Positions 1-13,000 of a stretch of 64,000 nucleotides of DNA are shown here, piece by piece (the stretch's first letter is position 1; every line of letters starts with the position of its first letter). The position numbers were made by a program, and so were the translations under genes. This DNA is from Oegoconia quadripuncta (lineage: Eukaryota; Arthropoda; Insecta; Lepidoptera; Autostichidae): assembly GCA_949316235.1 (NCBI GenBank), contig OX438742.1:7782815-7846814 (forward strand), written 5' to 3'. The notes below the pieces were generated by a model. That model was not told where the DNA came from. It made no database searches and saw only the letters and a list, made by a program, of their open reading frames with translations.

Positions 1-411
1 AGGGATAACGGTCGTCACTCTGTTCTAAGATCATTGATTTTCGCCTGAATAACCTCAAGAACCCTAGTTTTAAACTCAGACACGTGCCAGTAACAATTGC
101 TCGCCGTTTATAAATTGCTAATTAATCCTTCATAACTTCTAGAGCAGAGAGATTTAAAGCCATAAAAAGTATTGTATATTCATTTCACTTCTACTTATAG
201 AGGTGTAAATGACAATCACGTTTTTTTTCTTTTAATTTATTCTCTGTAGGATGGTTGTAAACATAAAACTAGCATAATATGCCACACAGCTCTTCGTTTA
301 GTGCTTGGCTAATTATAATTAATTGTACTAGGTTGGTAGAATAGTCAGTTTTTGGGCATATCGTTCATATCTATAGTATACTTGAAGCCTAATTAAAATA
401 TGTTTTTTTTC

Positions 412-627
412 GGTCACTTACTCCAATCATCTAGTCCCAAACTAAGCAAAGCTTGTATTATGGATACTAGATTACGGAAAAAACATACATAAATATTTAT
501 ATGAACATCCATGACTCGGGAATAAATGTTCGTATTCATCACTGAAACATTTACCCGTCGCGGGATTCGAACCCGCAACCGTTGGTTTCGCTGACAGGGT
601 CACTATCCACTACAACAATCGGTCATC
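412..627 (-). repeat. SINE family A, near full length
   Basis: Read on the - strand it begins with a tRNA-like head containing the Pol III B-box-like GGTTCGAATCCCGCGACG, then a body with ATAAATGTTCGTATTCATC on the + strand, and ends near CAATCATCTAGTCCCAAAC. The same layout recurs at 20776-20985 with strong identity. A second tRNA-like B-box (GCGTTCGAATCTTGC, near 667-682, + strand) lies next to its head. Confidence 0.8.
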
Positions 628-1418
628 GAAATCGGGTGACTCTTGACATCGAAACTGCCGGTTTCGCGTTCGAATCTTGCTGTCAGTAGAGTACAAAAAT
701 TTCATCCCGAGTTTTTTTTTTACAACAGGCTCTATGATTATTTACGTATGTTCATTTGTTATCTAGAAACCTTTTATTTAATTGAAAAAAAAAAAAATTA
801 TCTACTAGTTTAAATACATATTTATTTATTCTCAAAGAATCGAATCACTTTGTCGAAAAACGTTTATTCATCGTCACTACCGCTCAAGGCTCTCCGTGCA
901 TAAACTCCGCGTCGCAATAATTTTTAATTATAGCCCAAAGCCATATATATCTCTAAAGTATTTTTTTATATTTTCGATATCTTATTTCTTTTTGCGTGAT
1001 ATTAATTATTTTCAAAAAAGTTTTTGGGGTTTTTTTTTTTGTTTTTTTTTGTAGGCCTCGTCAAGACGCGCCTTTTGACACCCCAATCAGCCACGTCCCA
1101 AAACCAACGACACTAGAACGATGTCGAACTTACGCTGAGAATCGGTCCTATATCGAAAGGCCAAAAAAACTGTTTTCAATTTTAAGGACTTCTTTACCTA
1201 TATATAATGTTGCTATGTTTGAACATACTGTGTAAGTAGCTATGTAGGCATTCGAATCTCAAAAATCGATACCCGTAGTTACCTACACAAACAATATTAA
1301 CTTAATGGCCTTTATTCTTGTGTTTTTAATGTCATAAAACGTTCGATTAATAAAATTTGACTCGAATCGCTAATGTGTTTTTGAGCTGCCGCAAACAATT
1401 TTTATCTCAAACAACGGG

Positions 1419-1463
1419 CTATCTTATCTCAACCAGCCGGAAATAACAGTGCTATCAACATTT
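1419..1463 (-). repeat. SINE B body fragment
   Basis: GGCTATCTTATCTCAACCAG and CGGAAATAACAGTGCTATCAA match the body of the - strand SINE B copies (for example 31925-31965), with several differences. Confidence 0.5.
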
Positions 1464-1489
1464 TTTTGTGGCCAACTTTTAAATATACC

Positions 1490-1630
1490 CATTAAACTCT
1501 TTGTTTTTTCTAAATTCTTCAAGGTGAATAGGCATTTACTGAGATCGGGTGCTTTATTATCGGCCTCATCGTCACTTTTCATCAGGTAATGGTCAAACGC
1601 GTATTCTGACAATCATAAAAAAAAACATAA
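1490..1630 (+). repeat. LINE family H 3' tail
   Basis: The segment with ACTGAGATCGGGTGCTTTAT, CCTCATCGTCACTTTTCATC and GGTCAAACGCGTATTC, ending in a short poly(A), matches the 3' end of the LINE at 56880-57748 closely. It is a 5'-truncated copy. Confidence 0.7.
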
Positions 1631-1635
1631 ATAAA

Positions 1636-1712
1636 AAATGTGCGCTGGGATTTGAATCAGTGACCTCCGTTGTGTAAAACCTACGCTACTTACATTGAGC
1701 TACGAAGGCAGT
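1636..1712 (-). repeat. tRNA-like SINE head
   Basis: On the - strand this reads CTTCGTAGCTCAATGTAAG followed by GGAGGTCACTGATTCAAATC, a tRNA-like head with A- and B-box-like parts. The fit to a functional tRNA is poor. Confidence 0.5.
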
Positions 1713-2104
1713 TTAAAAATGTCCAAATGTCCAAAAGTATATATACTTCAGACGTACTCATTTGTGAGTCAGAAATGTTCAGTACCATTTGATCGGAAGG
1801 CTCGATAGTCCGAGTCGTGGAATCAGGACCACACTGGGATGTCTCACTCGGGATTCGAACCCGCTATCTTTGATCTCTCTCCGTTGCCGGACCTTTTAAT
1901 TACCTCACTAAAATCGTTTGGAAATGGCCCCTAACATGTGGTCAACATTTTTTTAAGTTGAAAATATAGGGGACAATAAAAATGAATTGCTTTGCCTAAC
2001 CACACTACTGTTTTAGTTATTGTACAATAGCATATGCGTACTTACATTATAAGTAGGTATAACAAAATGGAGTGATTCGAATCCTTTACAATATTAAAGT
2101 TTCT

Positions 2105-2335
2105 ACTGATAACTATTCATTGAAAATTTTTAAAACCCCAGAGAAAACATATGATTTTATTATTTAGATAAACCAAACGCAACTGCTGTTAAAAGTGATA
2201 TATGTTCTAAATGACTTAACCAATTTTCGTCACAATTAGTTAAGAACCTATATGTTTTAAATTTAGAAAACCCGCGAATCTGCAAAGTCCTCGTCACGTA
2301 GTAACATTTTTAAGAAAGCAAAGTAAAAAAAAATT
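2105..2335 (+). repeat. dispersed repeat family D, partial
   Basis: TTGAAAATTTTTAAAACCCC, ATTTAGATAAACCAAACGCA, and AACCAATTTTCGTCACAATT match, in order, the copies near 7265, 10035 and 24640. This is a widespread moth-type repeat, not assigned to a class here. Confidence 0.55.
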
Positions 2336-2911
2336 ATGAACGCTTCCTAGATTACAAACCTCTTATTACAAACCTCTTCTTTAATAAAGTAAAATGGAAT
2401 ATAATAATACTACAACCACAACGTAGATAAACATTTAAACGTACAGGTTAAAATACTACGTGAAAATGGAGAGGAGGGGGTGGTCTAGAGATATACTACA
2501 AATGGTCACAGGGGTGGGGGGAGGGGGTCGAATTTTGCCAAAAACGGGTCACGTAGCATGGGTACGTTCCCTTAGCTCAGACCACGTGAGAGATACATGC
2601 AAAGTTTGCAAGGCATTTACTGGACTTATTTACAGTTACCAATTGGCGATATTTAAAGGTTCATTGACACCTAACTCGTTTGTTTGACGACCCGTTTAGA
2701 GGTGTTTACGAGCTATACAGGTATACCTGTCAACGAAGTCACTGGACATTATCAATGGATGTCACACACAGTACAGACTTATGTGTGCATCTGTACATAG
2801 TTACAGACATTGTAGGTATAATATTTCAGTTTAGGTAATATCTTTGAGGATGTAATGACCTGAAGACTGCGAAAAAGACGTGGGCTGTTAGATGAACATT
2901 TCATTTCACTT

Positions 2912-2943
2912 ATTTATGGGTAAACTTATGTTTACCCATAAAT
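2912..2943. repeat. short perfect hairpin
   Basis: 14-base arms ATTTATGGGTAAAC and GTTTACCCATAAAT flank the 4-base loop TTAT. No mismatch in either arm. Confidence 0.85.
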
Positions 2944-3189
2944 CTGGTCTTATAATAATCATAAACAGCACTAGGAACATGATAGGCTCGTTAAACGTTT
3001 ATATCGCGCGAGATAATATTTGTCCTGCTCATTCGTTTGGATGAAATATACAACTATCCCACTCTCACGTCGCGTCGTGCGCTACAAACGATATCATTCT
3101 ACGAGGGCAGTTCTAGAAGAATTGTAGCAATTTAAAAAAATTGAAGAATTAGTAAATTCCTTAGTGCAAATGGCCATTATAAATAGATA

Positions 3190-3480
3190 TACAGGGTACC
3201 CAGTTTGGTTGATAGAGCATTTGAAATTTTCACCTGGCTAGCTACCACCATCTTATCTAAGCCTACCGCTAAGCTAATAGGATTGTTATGTTGGAATGAT
3301 TTGATATAAGATAGCCTGTCCCTTCAACGATTTCAGGGTTAAGGGTAAGTGGGTTTCCACTTTGGGTCCAATTGTATTTGCTCTGGATCATTTTGTCTAC
3401 ATTTGCTATTCTATGTACCATTCACATGACTTGGTGTTTTGGAAACTCGTCTAACATCAGGTTTGATTGAGTAGGTTCCA
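3190..3480 (+). repeat. degenerate SINE B
   Basis: CAGTTTGGTTGATAGAGCAT, TGGCTAGCTACCACCATCTT and a diverged ATAAGATAGCC match SINE B in order. The tRNA-like head is missing. This is an old, 5'-truncated copy. Confidence 0.6.
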
Positions 3481-3852
3481 GGCTAATCACTAATAATAAC
3501 TATTTGGTAGATATTTCCAAAACATGAGTTTATTTATAAAAATAATAGTAGGAATTGATTTCTATTATATATATAGCGTCCACTCACGGTGTTTGGAGAG
3601 CACAAATTCTTTTTGGGAGTTTAGAACTAGTTAGCCTACTGCCCATCGCAGTATATGTAGTTTCGCTCATGGTACCTCATGATATTGTCACACGCTGAAT
3701 CTCCGCGTGTCCATATATTCAAATGATGAGATACATATTGCTCTTTATCTCCACTCCATTTATTTTCTCTGTAAGCGGAGGTATGTGACACTATCCAAAT
3801 CTTATAGTTATTTCTTGAACATCATAATTTATATAAATACCTCTTTCCACAG

Positions 3853-4026
3853 GTTATATGGCTCAAAGCGTTGCGCGCGCTGCAACACTCCGATATCGGC
3901 ATCAGAGCTGGTGATGCGTGCTCGAGATCTGGTGTTCCACGTACACTGCTTCTCCTGTGCTCTATGCAGTACACCTCTGACCAAGGGAGACACCTTCGGC
4001 ATCAGGGACTCAGCTGTTTATTGCAG
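3853..4026 (+). CDS. ap: apterous exon: LIM domain 2
   Basis: Acceptor CTCTTTCCACAG ends at 3852 and donor GTTAGT starts at 4027. The first base completes an Arg codon begun in the upstream exon; the last two bases (AG) begin an Arg codon finished at 4955. The 57 whole codons contain the LIM2 ligands C-x2-C (CARC), x18-H, x2-C, x2-C, x2-C and x18-C, ending ...VYC. The eighth ligand, His of CRLH, is encoded by the next exon. The block [11 protein letters not shown] is typical of Lhx2/9 and Apterous LIM2. The preceding in-frame open stretch from 3707 is intron, not coding. Two degraded copies of this exon's 3' half lie in the following intron. Confidence 0.95.
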
Positions 4027-7000
4027 GTTAGTTATAATCATCTCTTTCTTTATCCTCAAATATTTAGATGGACTTTCCATCGTTTTCTACACGCCCTTGG
4101 TCAAGGAATTCAGTAGTTTATTGCGGGTTAGGTTAGGTTAGGTATAAAGCTTGGGGATTCTCGGCGTTACGCTACGTGATCGAATCAGGAGTGAAGAAAG
4201 ACCGGTGAAAAGTGAGAAATGGCCGGTGGGGCATTATCACGCACCGGCAAGTGCTGCGTAGGACCTCCACTCACATGGTGGACGGATGACCTGATGAAGG
4301 TCGCGGGAAGTTGCTGGATGGAGGCAACTTTCAACCGGTCGCTGTGGCAATCTATGAGAGACACCTATGTTTAGCAGTGGACGTCCTGTGGCTGATATGA
4401 TGAGTTGATCCTTGAATCCAATATTTATCAACCAAGCTTAAACGGATACTTTTGTTATATATCGTATAATACCTCTCCTGACTAAAAGAGATATGGCATC
4501 AGGTATTCAGAAGTATATAGCAGATTAACTTTGTGGCTGCGATTATTTTACCCAGCTTACTACATTGATTGATGGTAATGGAGACACAATAGGTATATTA
4601 AATGTAAATTGACGCTTATCGGAGTCTTCCGTTTGGTCAACAAAGTTTAAATGGATAACAAACGCGGTAATCTACATCAATTGCAGCACAACCCCTGGAC
4701 ATAACCTCAATTTTCATTGTCGTACAAAAGATCACTGACAATGGGCAACGAAGCAAATATCTACATGTAATAAGCTGGGTGAGAAAACACGCTGTCATCT
4801 TCAGCCTAATCTTCATATATCATGAGGTCCAGGGTAACAAGTTGGTAAAAAGATTTGGTGTAAGAATTCAATAGAGCAAATGCTGGAGATATTTCGACTG
4901 GCCAAAGGTCTCTAAGATTTCCTTATAGACATTATATTTTTTTATTTGTTACAGGCTGCACTACGATACCATGCCGGAGTATGGATCCCACATGTCCTTA
5001 CCGGGGCCCCCACACATGTGCCCAGGGCCATTCTCCGGTCCACCGGGGCCGGGCCCCCACTACACCCCCTACCCTTCGCCGGAGTTCTCACGAGGCGAGC
5101 CCGAAGTTCCTAAAGGTCCGTTCTTCAATGGGGCCACAGCACCACCGCCACGACAGAAAGGCCGCCCGAGGAAAAAGAAGCCGAAAGACCAGGAAATCAT
5201 GACGGCCAACCTCGGTGAGTCGAGTGATGTATATTGCCGAAATGCGCTTGCGCGAATTATCTTTGGTTACACAGTTACACTTTTTATACATTATACCAAG
5301 TTAAGTGATTAACATTTTACACCGATTATAAAGTATTTAGAGAAATATATTACACTTTTAATCTGTCTGGAATTCAAGGCTGCAACGGAGTTTTCGTTTC
5401 GAGGGTATTTAATCTATTTTGCCGGCTACTTAATGTCCCACTGGGGCCATTTGCTGTATAATATACGAATATGGTTTTTGCACCTAATATTGTAAAAAAC
5501 AACACAATTAATAATATACTAGCGTAAACTGTGCATTAATTACAACAAATTCCCATAATAAAACTAACATATTTGCTTTTTGTCCGTGTTATTTCAAATA
5601 AATGGGTTTAATTTATATAATTGTGTAGAGGAAAATTATATTATGACGGTAAAATTATAGACGAGGACGATATCTATGATTTTTTTGTTATAATTGACAC
5701 GCTAAGGTGGATTGAGTTTCCATAAACTAAAGCTTAAGTTCGTACACAAAGGGTCTTTTAGGACATTGATAATTTCTTTCGTTTAAGAGAAATGGTATCT
5801 CTATATTTATAAAACTACATCAGAATAAAATAATTTGCCAAGTACGTAAAGTCGTTACCAGCAAGTGCTATTAGATGATAGATAGGTAATGGAAAAAGAA
5901 GATGATTACATACGTCATGAATTACAAAACGGATTTTATACTATGTGTCAAAATTTTGCACTTAACTATTGTAAAGGTTTTTCTTCGTAATTGTTTCTTA
6001 GGCAAGTTATTCTGTATATTTAAAGTATTATTTCCAGGGCAAGCTTTATTGTGGTATTAATTAATCAAGCTCTCTAGCACTTTAGTTTTGTTTTTTGAGA
6101 AAAATCCACAGCCGCATGACCACCGAAAAGCTTCCGGCATAAACAGGTCTCCCCGCATTCATATTTCCGATAGCGTCGCGTATCCACTTACACTGGTAGA
6201 CGTCGTGCTATCGACTGTACAATTCGATAAATGAAACAAGTTTCCCCATACTTAATTAATATACTAAATAATGTATACCTAATTATGTTAAGAGCTAGTT
6301 TTTCATTTGTATGGTATTTATACCCATGTCTACTTTCTTGAGGGTAAACCAAGGTAATTAGTTTTCAAACGTGTAATCCACCTCATCTAAAAAAAATACA
6401 TGATATGTTTTGTATTTTAGTAAAGAAGTTAAAGTACTTTTATTTTTTTATGAAAATATGTCGCTACTAAATATTAACTTATTAAATTTAAACCTATTTC
6501 ATTCACGACAACTATAGACATTACCAAATTTAACTTTCATTACTAAAATACATTTTTTTTAAAATATGGGTAATTAAAGTTTGTAAGAAAACTAGATCGT
6601 TACTATCTTTTACCCTTGCGTTCTATATAATACCTAGACATTGAATGAATTGGCGCCTTTTCCGTCGCCATTTTGTGACCAAAGGCCGCGGCACATTCGT
6701 TTCGTCGACAAAACGGTTACACTTTTATTAACACATTAAAGTCAAAACTGCATTTACCTCAACAGATTATCGGCGGCGACTTCCCGTGTTTTTTAACTTT
6801 GTATTTTTTTCCCGAGATATCGAAACCAGTCTGTTTATCTGGCCGGCAACGTTCGTTCGGCTGCGTACGACCTGACGAGAATTCCATTACAGTTTTGAAA
6901 TTAGAACCTCGCGTGCTGGCTGGTTGTGTTGCAATGAGAAAATATTTACAAACCCCTATTTTTTCTGTTTGAAAGGTTGAATAATTTGCATGAATATTTA

Positions 7001-10000
7001 ATACACGAATCTGCCTTCATCTGTCTGTACTCTCGTAGTTATTTGTTTAGGTACCTACCTAAACAAATAACTACGAGAGTACAGTTTTTGTTATTCCAAC
7101 TACCTAGTTGGAATAACAAAAATAAATTATTTAGTCGTATACGCACACCAGTAACCTCAACCGGTGGGCGATTTATTGTTAGTTAAAAATAGTAGCCGTG
7201 TAAAACTACGCGTAACTTTGCAGTAGAATAAAGTGGCCACTCGAAAAAAAATTACAATAACATGAATTGAAAATTTAGAAAACCTCCGAGAAACCGAACA
7301 TAATATTATCATCCAGGTATATACACAAAGCACCCGTTAAAAGATAAATGTCTTCAAATTTGCTAAACCGATCTTAATCAAACATGACTAAGAGCCGTTT
7401 TAGCCACACATGAAGACAGGCTTCAAACTTATAACAATCCTCTTTTTTTGCGGCAATTATAGAGATCAGCTGCAAATTTGTCCCGTACCTGCCCCCGAAT
7501 TTCATTTTGTTTTAAATTTCGTGTTAGCCACAACTTGTCTTTGGGTTGTGATTTTAGTATACATAAGCCGTCATTACTAAGACGTGAGTCAAAGGAAGCA
7601 GTAGCCTTTATAGACTGATTTGGTACTGCATAGAATGGAAAATTAGTATTAATGCACGTACCGTCGGCACACCCACCGGGCCTACATATAGTAAGTATAG
7701 CTATCGGTATCGTTGTTAAAAATGCCAGCTTTAAATTATTTCCAACTTCAACCTCGAATTAATTTAAATTTGTCTTTATTATTCATAAATTGACGGATAG
7801 TGTTTTGAATTATCCAGTTACGAATTAGAAAGTGTTAAATCGTTCCAAACTACGCAGTTCATTTATCTGTTAAACTGCGATAGCAAGCGTCGGCACTGAG
7901 TGCCCATTCCTACAGTTTAATAAGAAGCTTTTAGATAAATTTTATTTTATGCCGCTTGAGTGCATACTCTTTTCATTAGGGATTACTTTTTTATCTTGCA
8001 TGTATTTTTGTTTACTCTTCAGCTAAATCTATAACGTCGTTGCATTTAATCTAGTACCAACAAAATATATATTCAAAGAGTGCCGGGCGTTTTCCCTGTC
8101 ACGCAGTCTTGTCCGCTATTCTCTCCCTTCGTCAGAGTATATACTTGCTGGTCTTGTACCGAATAGGACTATACTTGTCGTTATATCCTTGATTCTTTGG
8201 AGCATAGGTCGGGCTTGAGTGTGAGATGTACTTGTCATGAATGTATACTATCTCACCTCAAATAAAAGTAGAGGAAAATAATTTTGTGCATTTAAAAAAG
8301 CACTGGTACTGGGATAACAGATTTTATCCCACTAATATAAATGCCAAAGTTTGGATGTTTGTTCCTCAATCGACATTCGTTCCTCAATCACGCTATAACA
8401 CCTCAACGGCTTTGGTTGTAGAACAAACATGGACCATCTTCCAAAATTGTTGAGTATATTTTGTATTACATCTGTCACTATCCAGACTTCAGACCTGTTG
8501 CTACACCCCCTTCTTCTTCAATTTAAGAGCTATGCTCTTGTCGGTGGAGCAATGACCACGTCTCTCTACTTTCCGCCCTCGTTTTAACGTCTTGATACGA
8601 CACGACATTCACCTTTTCTTTTAATTGGTCAAAGTAATTACGCCTAGGTCTTCCCCTTCCTCTCTTTCCTACTCCCGTAAAAATGGTTGAAGTATGTTCC
8701 TTTGAATTGCGGCCACATATCTCTTACTAGCTATTGCCCGCGACTTCGTTCAGCAAAAATTTTTGCCTATTACCACCTTTACCAACCAAACCCGTCCAGT
8801 TGTTTAGGCGGAAGAGGTAACAAACACACACTCAAATTTTCGCTTTATATTATTAGTTGGGACAGTATCTTTAGAAAAGGTCTACATATTGTACTTACAC
8901 AGACATATAGAAAAGTATTGAAAACGGAACAAGTCTTTATAACACTTACAGAATACTCAATCTATGTAACAAAAAAAAAACGCTCCAAATCGTACAGTCC
9001 TCAAATCACTTATACTCAGACTTGAAAAATATCTAAATTATTTCGACCATTTCCAATTTTTAGCGTGAAATTGACTTACAATGCTTTATCGGCTTCTTTG
9101 CGCATGTCTGATGACACGTTTTAATACTAAATGAGCACTACGAACACGTATTTTAAAGTCGGAATAAAACCTCGCGGTGTTTCTATGTAGTTTTAATAAT
9201 AGAGTGAGGTCAGTTAAATGGTCTCCGGTAATCTTAAATGTATCAATTAATACTTTTGCACATTTAACTCTATCATTACATTTATTACATGGTATATAGA
9301 CTACGTGCGTAATTATTGCATTCTTTAGTCAAGCTGTAACATCGTTGAGGAAAAAGAGATGGGCTTATAAATCGCCACGATAACGAGTGAGAGCGCATAC
9401 CCAATGATGTCAAATTAGTGAAAGATATTTTGCAACAAAACTGCTCAATTAATACTTTTCTCAGTATCGTGGTCGTAATAGTTAAACTTTTGAATTGAGA
9501 GCCGTATTAATAAAGTTATCTCAAGATTGAGATCGAGTCTCACTTTCAATACGATTTTTCAAAATGTTGAAATACCCATAAGTATTAAAGTAAATAGGCC
9601 TAAGAGACCTTCCGGAAGCCTTTCACCGTGTTGTTGAAATTGGTGTTACTGATTCTTAAATAAAATTATGGACCTTGAACATTTTCTTTGACGTGAAAAC
9701 TTTAACAAAATTTACTTGCAGTTTTCGTGCTTGGCCCTGTGTTTGGCTGAAATATTTCGATTCCCAGCCAGGTACATGTTTAGTATTCGGTCTTGTTGGT
9801 ACTCGGTATTGTAAATGTTACCAAGCAGCAATTCAATAAAGAGTTATTGAGTTCCGCCTATTTGAGATAAGATAGTTAGTCTCCAAATAAGTCCGGATGA
9901 GCGCGCTTCCATCTCCGTCATCATCTTCACTTAACACTACATCCTCCACCTCATCAACAGCTTCAGTAGTTTTAATGCTATACGTATTGCAAATTTACGC

Positions 10001-13000
10001 AACAGTTAAAGTTTATAGATATACTAAACATAAATTGAACAATTAGAAAAATGATCAAAATAAAGGTTTATCTAGATAAACCAAATCAACTATGTTAAAA
10101 GTTATTTATAATCGAAACCGATTTCCACGTGGCTATGAACCTATCTTAGAGAGTAATCTTAAATAAAAAATAATAGAAAATCCTCGAATGACATGATATC
10201 ATCCAAATACACCAAATAAATTGTATTGAATGCTAAATTTCTTCGAAATATCACAATCAATTTTCATCAAACATGGCTAAGAACATTTCACCTTGATTAA
10301 ACTTTAATATAAAAAAACTGCTCTCAAATCGGACTGCGCATTACTGATGTACATCCGTACAAACTCAGACACACACAAGGCCTTCAAACAAATAACACCC
10401 ATCGTTTTTCGTCGGGGCTTATAAACGACTGATAGTGCTGAATGCCTTTCCCGAGTCCCGACTGGTACTTGGCATCCTTTGCCTTGGGTGAGCTTGAGCA
10501 GGTAATCGCTTCACCCAAACTCTATCGCTATTAGAGTAGATAGATAGATAGATAGATAGATAAAGCGTTTATTTGTTACTCCAGTCACACACATACATTA
10601 AGTTTTGCAGAAATTTTTATAAAACTTATAATATAGGTATATATATAATATAGAGTGCCCAAAGTTAGTAGGCTTTCTTTGTAGTGCCAAAGGTTGTTTT
10701 ATAAAAATTAAACAATAGTGCATGCTACATAAGCTAGTTCCTAGGATATACTAAAACTACTCTAGCCACGGACTAATAGAACAGTATAGGCCACTAAAAT
10801 GCCGCAAAAACTAGCTTCCCACTTATTCACCGAAGTGCTCGCGTGTTATCCGCAGTAGGGTTGCCAGACAATGCTAAAATTGCAGTTTGACTCAAATCAG
10901 TTAAACCCCCACTTGGTCGTGGTGGATTATGGTGCATAGGTGAGTACCTATGCACCATAGGAACAGCCTCATCCCAGGAGAAGGCGAGTCCTTCTCCTGG
11001 GATGAGGCTGTTCCTCAAACCGGGACGTATTGCTTTGACGTTGTTAAATCACGTAAGGTTGCCTTATAAGCGTTGGGTGTTATTGCTGTGTATGTGTGTG
11101 TGTTAGTGTATGTGTCCAGTATTTGTCCTGATGTATGTCAATAATGCATGGTCTGTTTTGCAATTTATTACATAAATGCAGAAATCGGAAATAGCTATTT
11201 GTATTCTCCAGAAAATTGAGTGATTTTGAATCTGTAATCGATAAAACTCCAAATTTAATTCAACCTATTTACGTAGGTACCATATTATTATTGTAATTTT
11301 AAACTATCCATCCATATCGTTTGACTGTGACAATTTTAAACATAACTATGTGAATAAATGATAAAAAATACATACAAACGGCCGAATTGAGAACCTCCTC
11401 CTTTTTGAAGTCGGTTTAAAAGCGGCAAAAATGGTTGATTCATGATGAAGCACTATACAAGTTTTTACCGTACGTAATTACCAGCCTGCTTACTTGCGGA
11501 TCGCTGCAGTAAGGTACCTATTTAATAAATATAATAAATATTTAGAACACTTACACCAATCATCTAGTCCCAAACTAAGCAAATCTTGTACTATGGATAC
11601 TAGATAACGGATAAACATACATAAAACATCCATGACTCGGGAATAAATGTTCGTATCCATCACACAAACTTGATTGCACAAAATAATTGATTAACAATAG
11701 GCGGGATTAAGATCTAAGCGATCTCTTTCACACAACCTATGGCTATGGGAAATTTATAAATCAATAACAGGTATCGTGCACGATACTGCTAATTAAATAA
11801 ATAATTATAATTTATACATAGGTGCTTATATAATTATTTATTACGATTATCCTTATTCTTCAATAGTAAAGCCTTGAAATGCCACTATTAACTATTATTT
11901 ATAGCTTTTTCGATGTATACCTAGAGTAGAGCTATTATTCTTCCTGTATTATAATAACTGCTGCGCCTGCGCACTTTTATTTGGCACACAAAGTCCAATC
12001 GTGTAATGCGACAGCCCTTACGGCATCCAAAGTTCATCATACTCAGACAATTTCAATGAACCGACACTTAGCCCTTGCACACTTGCACACTTTTTGTTGA
12101 AAACAGTTACGTAACTTCGTTAATAATAAGTGATTTAGTTCTCGCTCAATCACAGCATATGTCGACAAACATTATATGTGAGGAACATGTTGGGCTCATG
12201 ACGGTTGAAATAAAACTAATTGGCATGTCGCAAGTATTGGGACAAAATTCAAGTATTGTCTTACTTTCAAATTGGTTGACCATAATTTTTTTGTATGTAG
12301 ACTTTACATTTATGACGCTTTCTTACAAAGTTTAGTCACGATTGACCCAATCGCTATTGGTCCAATTCGCCAAATTCTCGATTGGTCTATTGGTCTCAGA
12401 GTGTTACCACACCTGTAAATTTAGTTGCGTTACTGCGTGCTTATTGTTAGACTGTGCGTGTTGCACTGCACAGCTGATTGCCGACATACTGTCGAATAGA
12501 ATTGCGAGCTTGTCTGGTATTATTTAGTTCTGCTCAAATGTACTACATATTTCAAAATATACAGCATACGTGACAGCCCATCGTTGTTGAAACGTGCAAG
12601 TCTATTGATATGTGATATAAATTGTTTGCAGAAAATTTCGTATTATTTGAAGGAAAACTTGTTCAATATAAATACCTATATTTTTTATGTTTTAAAAAAC
12701 TTATTACAGAATATAAAATCTTTTCTGTCAACATTTTTTGTTTCAATGTCAATTTTGTCAATTTTCCTGATCGAGTGTTTTATTAAGGCAAAGGCATGCC
12801 GGGCTTTTGGGCTTATATCAAGGAACCGCCTTTGCCTCACACATACATTCCATTCATTTTAAAAATGTTCGCGGACCGTTTCAACAGTAATTGCTAACGC
12901 CAGGTGTTAAACAAGAAGATAATTATTCTCGCACACTTGATTGGCGTTTCAAGGTATCGTTGAATAAAAACCAATATGATGATGGAATCCCAGGGAAATC

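Larger units (their letters stand above)
1..3852 (+). other. 3' portion of an upstream apterous intron
   Basis: The LIM2 exon begins in mid-codon at 3853, so everything before it in the window is intron. It contains a SINE (412-627), a tRNA-like fragment near 620-690, LINE and SINE fragments (1419-1712), a member of the dispersed D repeat (about 2105-2335), a G-rich patch at 2465-2530, a hairpin (2912-2943) and a degenerate SINE B (3190-3480). I see no exon or other gene in 1-411 or 720-1415. Confidence 0.85.
4027..4954 (+). other. apterous intron, 928 bases
   Basis: This GT-AG intron splits an Arg codon inside LIM2. It contains two decayed copies of the 3' half of the preceding exon (about 4088-4135 and 4469-4530), a three-unit TTAGG tract and a LINE fragment (4145-4407). 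Positions 4531-4940 hold nothing I recognise. Confidence 0.9.

Noticed and set aside
560..690. Possible true tRNA genes at 560-627 and 640-690
   Set aside because: B-box-like sequence is present but the cloverleaf cannot be completed, and the same heads recur attached to SINE bodies.
4981..5291. Open frames overlapping the linker exon in another frame (4981-5202) and on the - strand (5088-5291)
   Set aside because: They overlap a well-supported apterous exon and are explained by its high GC content.
12075..12862. Three consecutive small open frames (12075-12335, 12342-12527, 12584-12862)
   Set aside because: No similarity to each other or to known families, no splice signals linking them; T-rich composition accounts for the hydrophobic peptides.
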